NCBI GenBank assembly: GCA_020199775.1
Contig: JAIVJZ010000041.1
Coordinates: 574,495-638,494, forward strand
Source: Acidobacteriota bacterium
Lineage (GTDB): Bacteria; Acidobacteriota; Blastocatellia; Pyrinomonadales; Pyrinomonadaceae
DNA length: 64,000 nt
Direction: 5' to 3'
Below, piece by piece: positions 62,896 to 64,000 of the stretch (its first letter is position 1; every line of letters starts with the position of its first letter). The notes beneath the pieces are model-generated. The model saw only the letters and a list, made by a program, of their open reading frames with translations. It was not told the origin of the DNA and made no database searches. The position numbers and the translations under genes were made by a program.

Positions 62896-63897
62896 ATGAT
62901 TAGCCACACACCTGAAACCGCACTCATTCTTACTGGTAGTGCCCACCAGACAGCGATCTGTAATGCAGTCGAGCTTTGGGCAGCTGTAACAACTTCAGAA
63001 GGGATTCGCCGCAACGACTTGATTCGCGATAAGCAGCAGGTGGTTTTAGCTTTCTTTGATTTCGTCAAGAAGCATCCGGCAGACGTCACCCCATTAGATG
63101 TACGGGAATGGTTAGCCGAGTTAGATAAACGAGGGCGGCGTCCCACTACTATCTACCAACGCGCCTGCATTCTCTCATCATTTTATGCATGGGCTCTGCG
63201 TGATAAGGAACTCAGCTCATATATTAAGAGCAATCCTGCACGTTTAGCCCGTCCGAAGGCCCCGAAGGCGTACCAGACCTAAAGTGCAAAATCACTCTCA
63301 GATGTCGAACTTGTATCCCTTATATCAATCGTAAGTCAGAAGGCTATTTCGGGTGACATTATAGGCAAGCGTGATTATGCGATCTTACTTTTATTTATGG
63401 CAACCGGGATGCGTAGAGCGGAAATAATTTCCCTACGAGGGCGCGATCTCAAGGTGGATCAATCTCTAATACTAACTAGCCGAGTTAAAGGCGGGAACTA
63501 TATCGGGCGAGAAATAGCGGATCCGCTGGTTAAGGAAGCTCTTCTTGACTACTTGACTACGGCGCGCCGACTCAATGTTTTCCGCACCGACGCCCCGGTG
63601 TGGACGAGGCATGACTATGCTGGTCGTCCTGGTGCACCTCTGTCTTCTCACTGTTTTGTCAAGAATATGAAACGCTACGCGCGCACAGCAGGCATTGACA
63701 GATTTCATCTTCATCAAACAAGGCACACCTTCGCTCGAATTGTAGCAGAAGAAACCGGCTCAATTTTGGCCACCCAAGAAGCTTTAGATCACAGCAACCC
63801 TTCGACGACGCGAGTGTACGTACAAAGGATCAGTATAAAACGCGATCAGCATAGTGAAAGAGTTTCAAGACGATGGGCTAGGGCGAACGCATCTTAA
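62896..63897 (+). pseudogene. Tyrosine recombinase/integrase with one in-frame stop
   Basis: A 333-codon frame interrupted only by TAA at 63280-63282; both parts are in the same frame. The N-terminal SAM-like core-binding domain (RDKQQVVLAFFDFVKKHPADVT, TIYQRACILSSFYAWALRD) precedes the stop. The catalytic domain follows: ATGMRRAEIISL (Arg I), HLHQTRHTFARIVAEETG (HxxR) and EALDHSNPSTTRVYV (His/Tyr nucleophile). All catalytic residues are intact, so decay is recent or the stop is an error. A downstream ATG at 63397 would give only part of the catalytic domain. This is the probable integrase of the island. Confidence 0.85.
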
Positions 63898-63919
63898 ATT
63901 TCGCGAGTAAGTGGGTTGT

Positions 63920-63962
63920 GGCATTCTCCTGAGAGTTTCGACTCGATGGAAAGGAGAATGCC
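63920..63962 (+). promoter_or_regulatory. Hairpin sequestering the ribosome site of the next gene
   Basis: GGCATTCTCCT (63920-63930) is the exact reverse complement of AGGAGAATGCC (63952-63962). The 3' arm contains the AGGAG that precedes the ATG at 63965. RNA reading in from outside would hide the ribosome site, a known protection trick of insertion-sequence ends. Confidence 0.5.
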
Positions 63963-63964
63963 CG

Positions 63965-64000
63965 ATGAACAAGTCCGCGTCGCTCTCGTTGTTCGACACT
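63965..64000 (+). CDS. Start of a gene cut by the window edge, unidentified
   Basis: ATG preceded by AGGAG at proper spacing; twelve codons are visible (NKSASLSLFDT after Met). Higher GC than the island. The inverted repeat just before it suggests a transposase gene, but the product cannot be told from this much. Confidence 0.45.
   Translation, partial: MNKSASLSLFDT

Larger units (their letters stand above)
39915..63900. mobile_element. Integrated genomic island with 7-deazaguanine/helicase defence-type genes
   Basis: GC content and codon use fall sharply after pilC and remain lower to the integrase near the right edge. Contents: queE remnant, queD, GNAT-DpdA fusion, ATPases, three helicase/ATPase giants, two unknown conserved-looking proteins, a ParB/KorB-like protein and a tyrosine integrase. 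The exact ends are not proven; I found no matching att repeats at the two borders. Limits given are the GC transition on the left and the integrase end on the right. Confidence 0.7.

Noticed and set aside
1..64000. CRISPR arrays, tRNA and rRNA genes
   Set aside because: Looked for regularly spaced direct repeats with unique spacers and for tRNA-like cloverleaf ends; none was seen. The heptamer arrays have no spacers and are not CRISPRs.

Overview
The window reads as chromosome of a GC-rich Gram-negative bacterium, most likely Acidobacteriota (class Blastocatellia, Pyrinomonadaceae-like). The clues are the DUF1501/DUF1800 secreted pair, a sigma factor with a proline-rich anti-sigma partner, a pilB-pilT-pilC cluster, TTG and GTG starts, and intergenic heptamer-repeat hairpins. 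This placement is inference from gene content; no rRNA or tRNA gene was seen.

From 1 to 39.9 kb is mostly high-GC backbone. It holds the end of ftsK with three DnaA-box-like sites behind it, a ComEA-like protein, glycerate 2-kinase, a cupin, ComEC, a TIR-WD40-Roc-DUF4365 fusion protein (probably defence), RlmD, CoaX, a glycosyltransferase, BirA, and a type ISP DNA methyltransferase split by a Uma2/HicB-like pair. It continues with secreted proteins (YVTN propeller, DUF1501, DUF1800, M28 peptidase), an acyl-CoA ligase, sigma/anti-sigma genes, queE and queC, a TPR protein, and type IV pilus genes pilB, pilT and pilC. Between the glycosyltransferase and birA lies an AhpD-like gene with an in-frame TGA exactly where the second Cys of CxxC belongs. 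A hairpin with a GGUCG loop follows 17 nt later, so this is probably a selenoprotein.

From about 39.9 to 63.9 kb is a lower-GC island placed just behind pilC. In order it holds a queE remnant, queD, a GNAT-DpdA fusion (DpdA is a TGT-like enzyme that puts 7-deazaguanine into DNA), a winged-helix-like protein, a 1257-aa P-loop ATPase, an SF1 helicase with a nuclease-like N-terminus, an unknown 572-aa protein, and a 1913-aa DEAD helicase with a DUF1998-like C-terminus. On the other strand are a McrB-like ATPase with a damaged P-loop, an unknown 460-aa protein and a ParB/KorB-like protein. The island ends in a tyrosine integrase broken by one stop codon. This looks like a variant of the dpd DNA-modification/restriction system that lacks recognisable dpdB, dpdC, queC and a working queE. 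The chromosomal queE-queC pair 9 kb away could supply preQ0.

A second theme is at least eight unrelated words of 7-8 nt, each tandemly repeated and followed by an inverted copy, sitting directly at gene stop codons.
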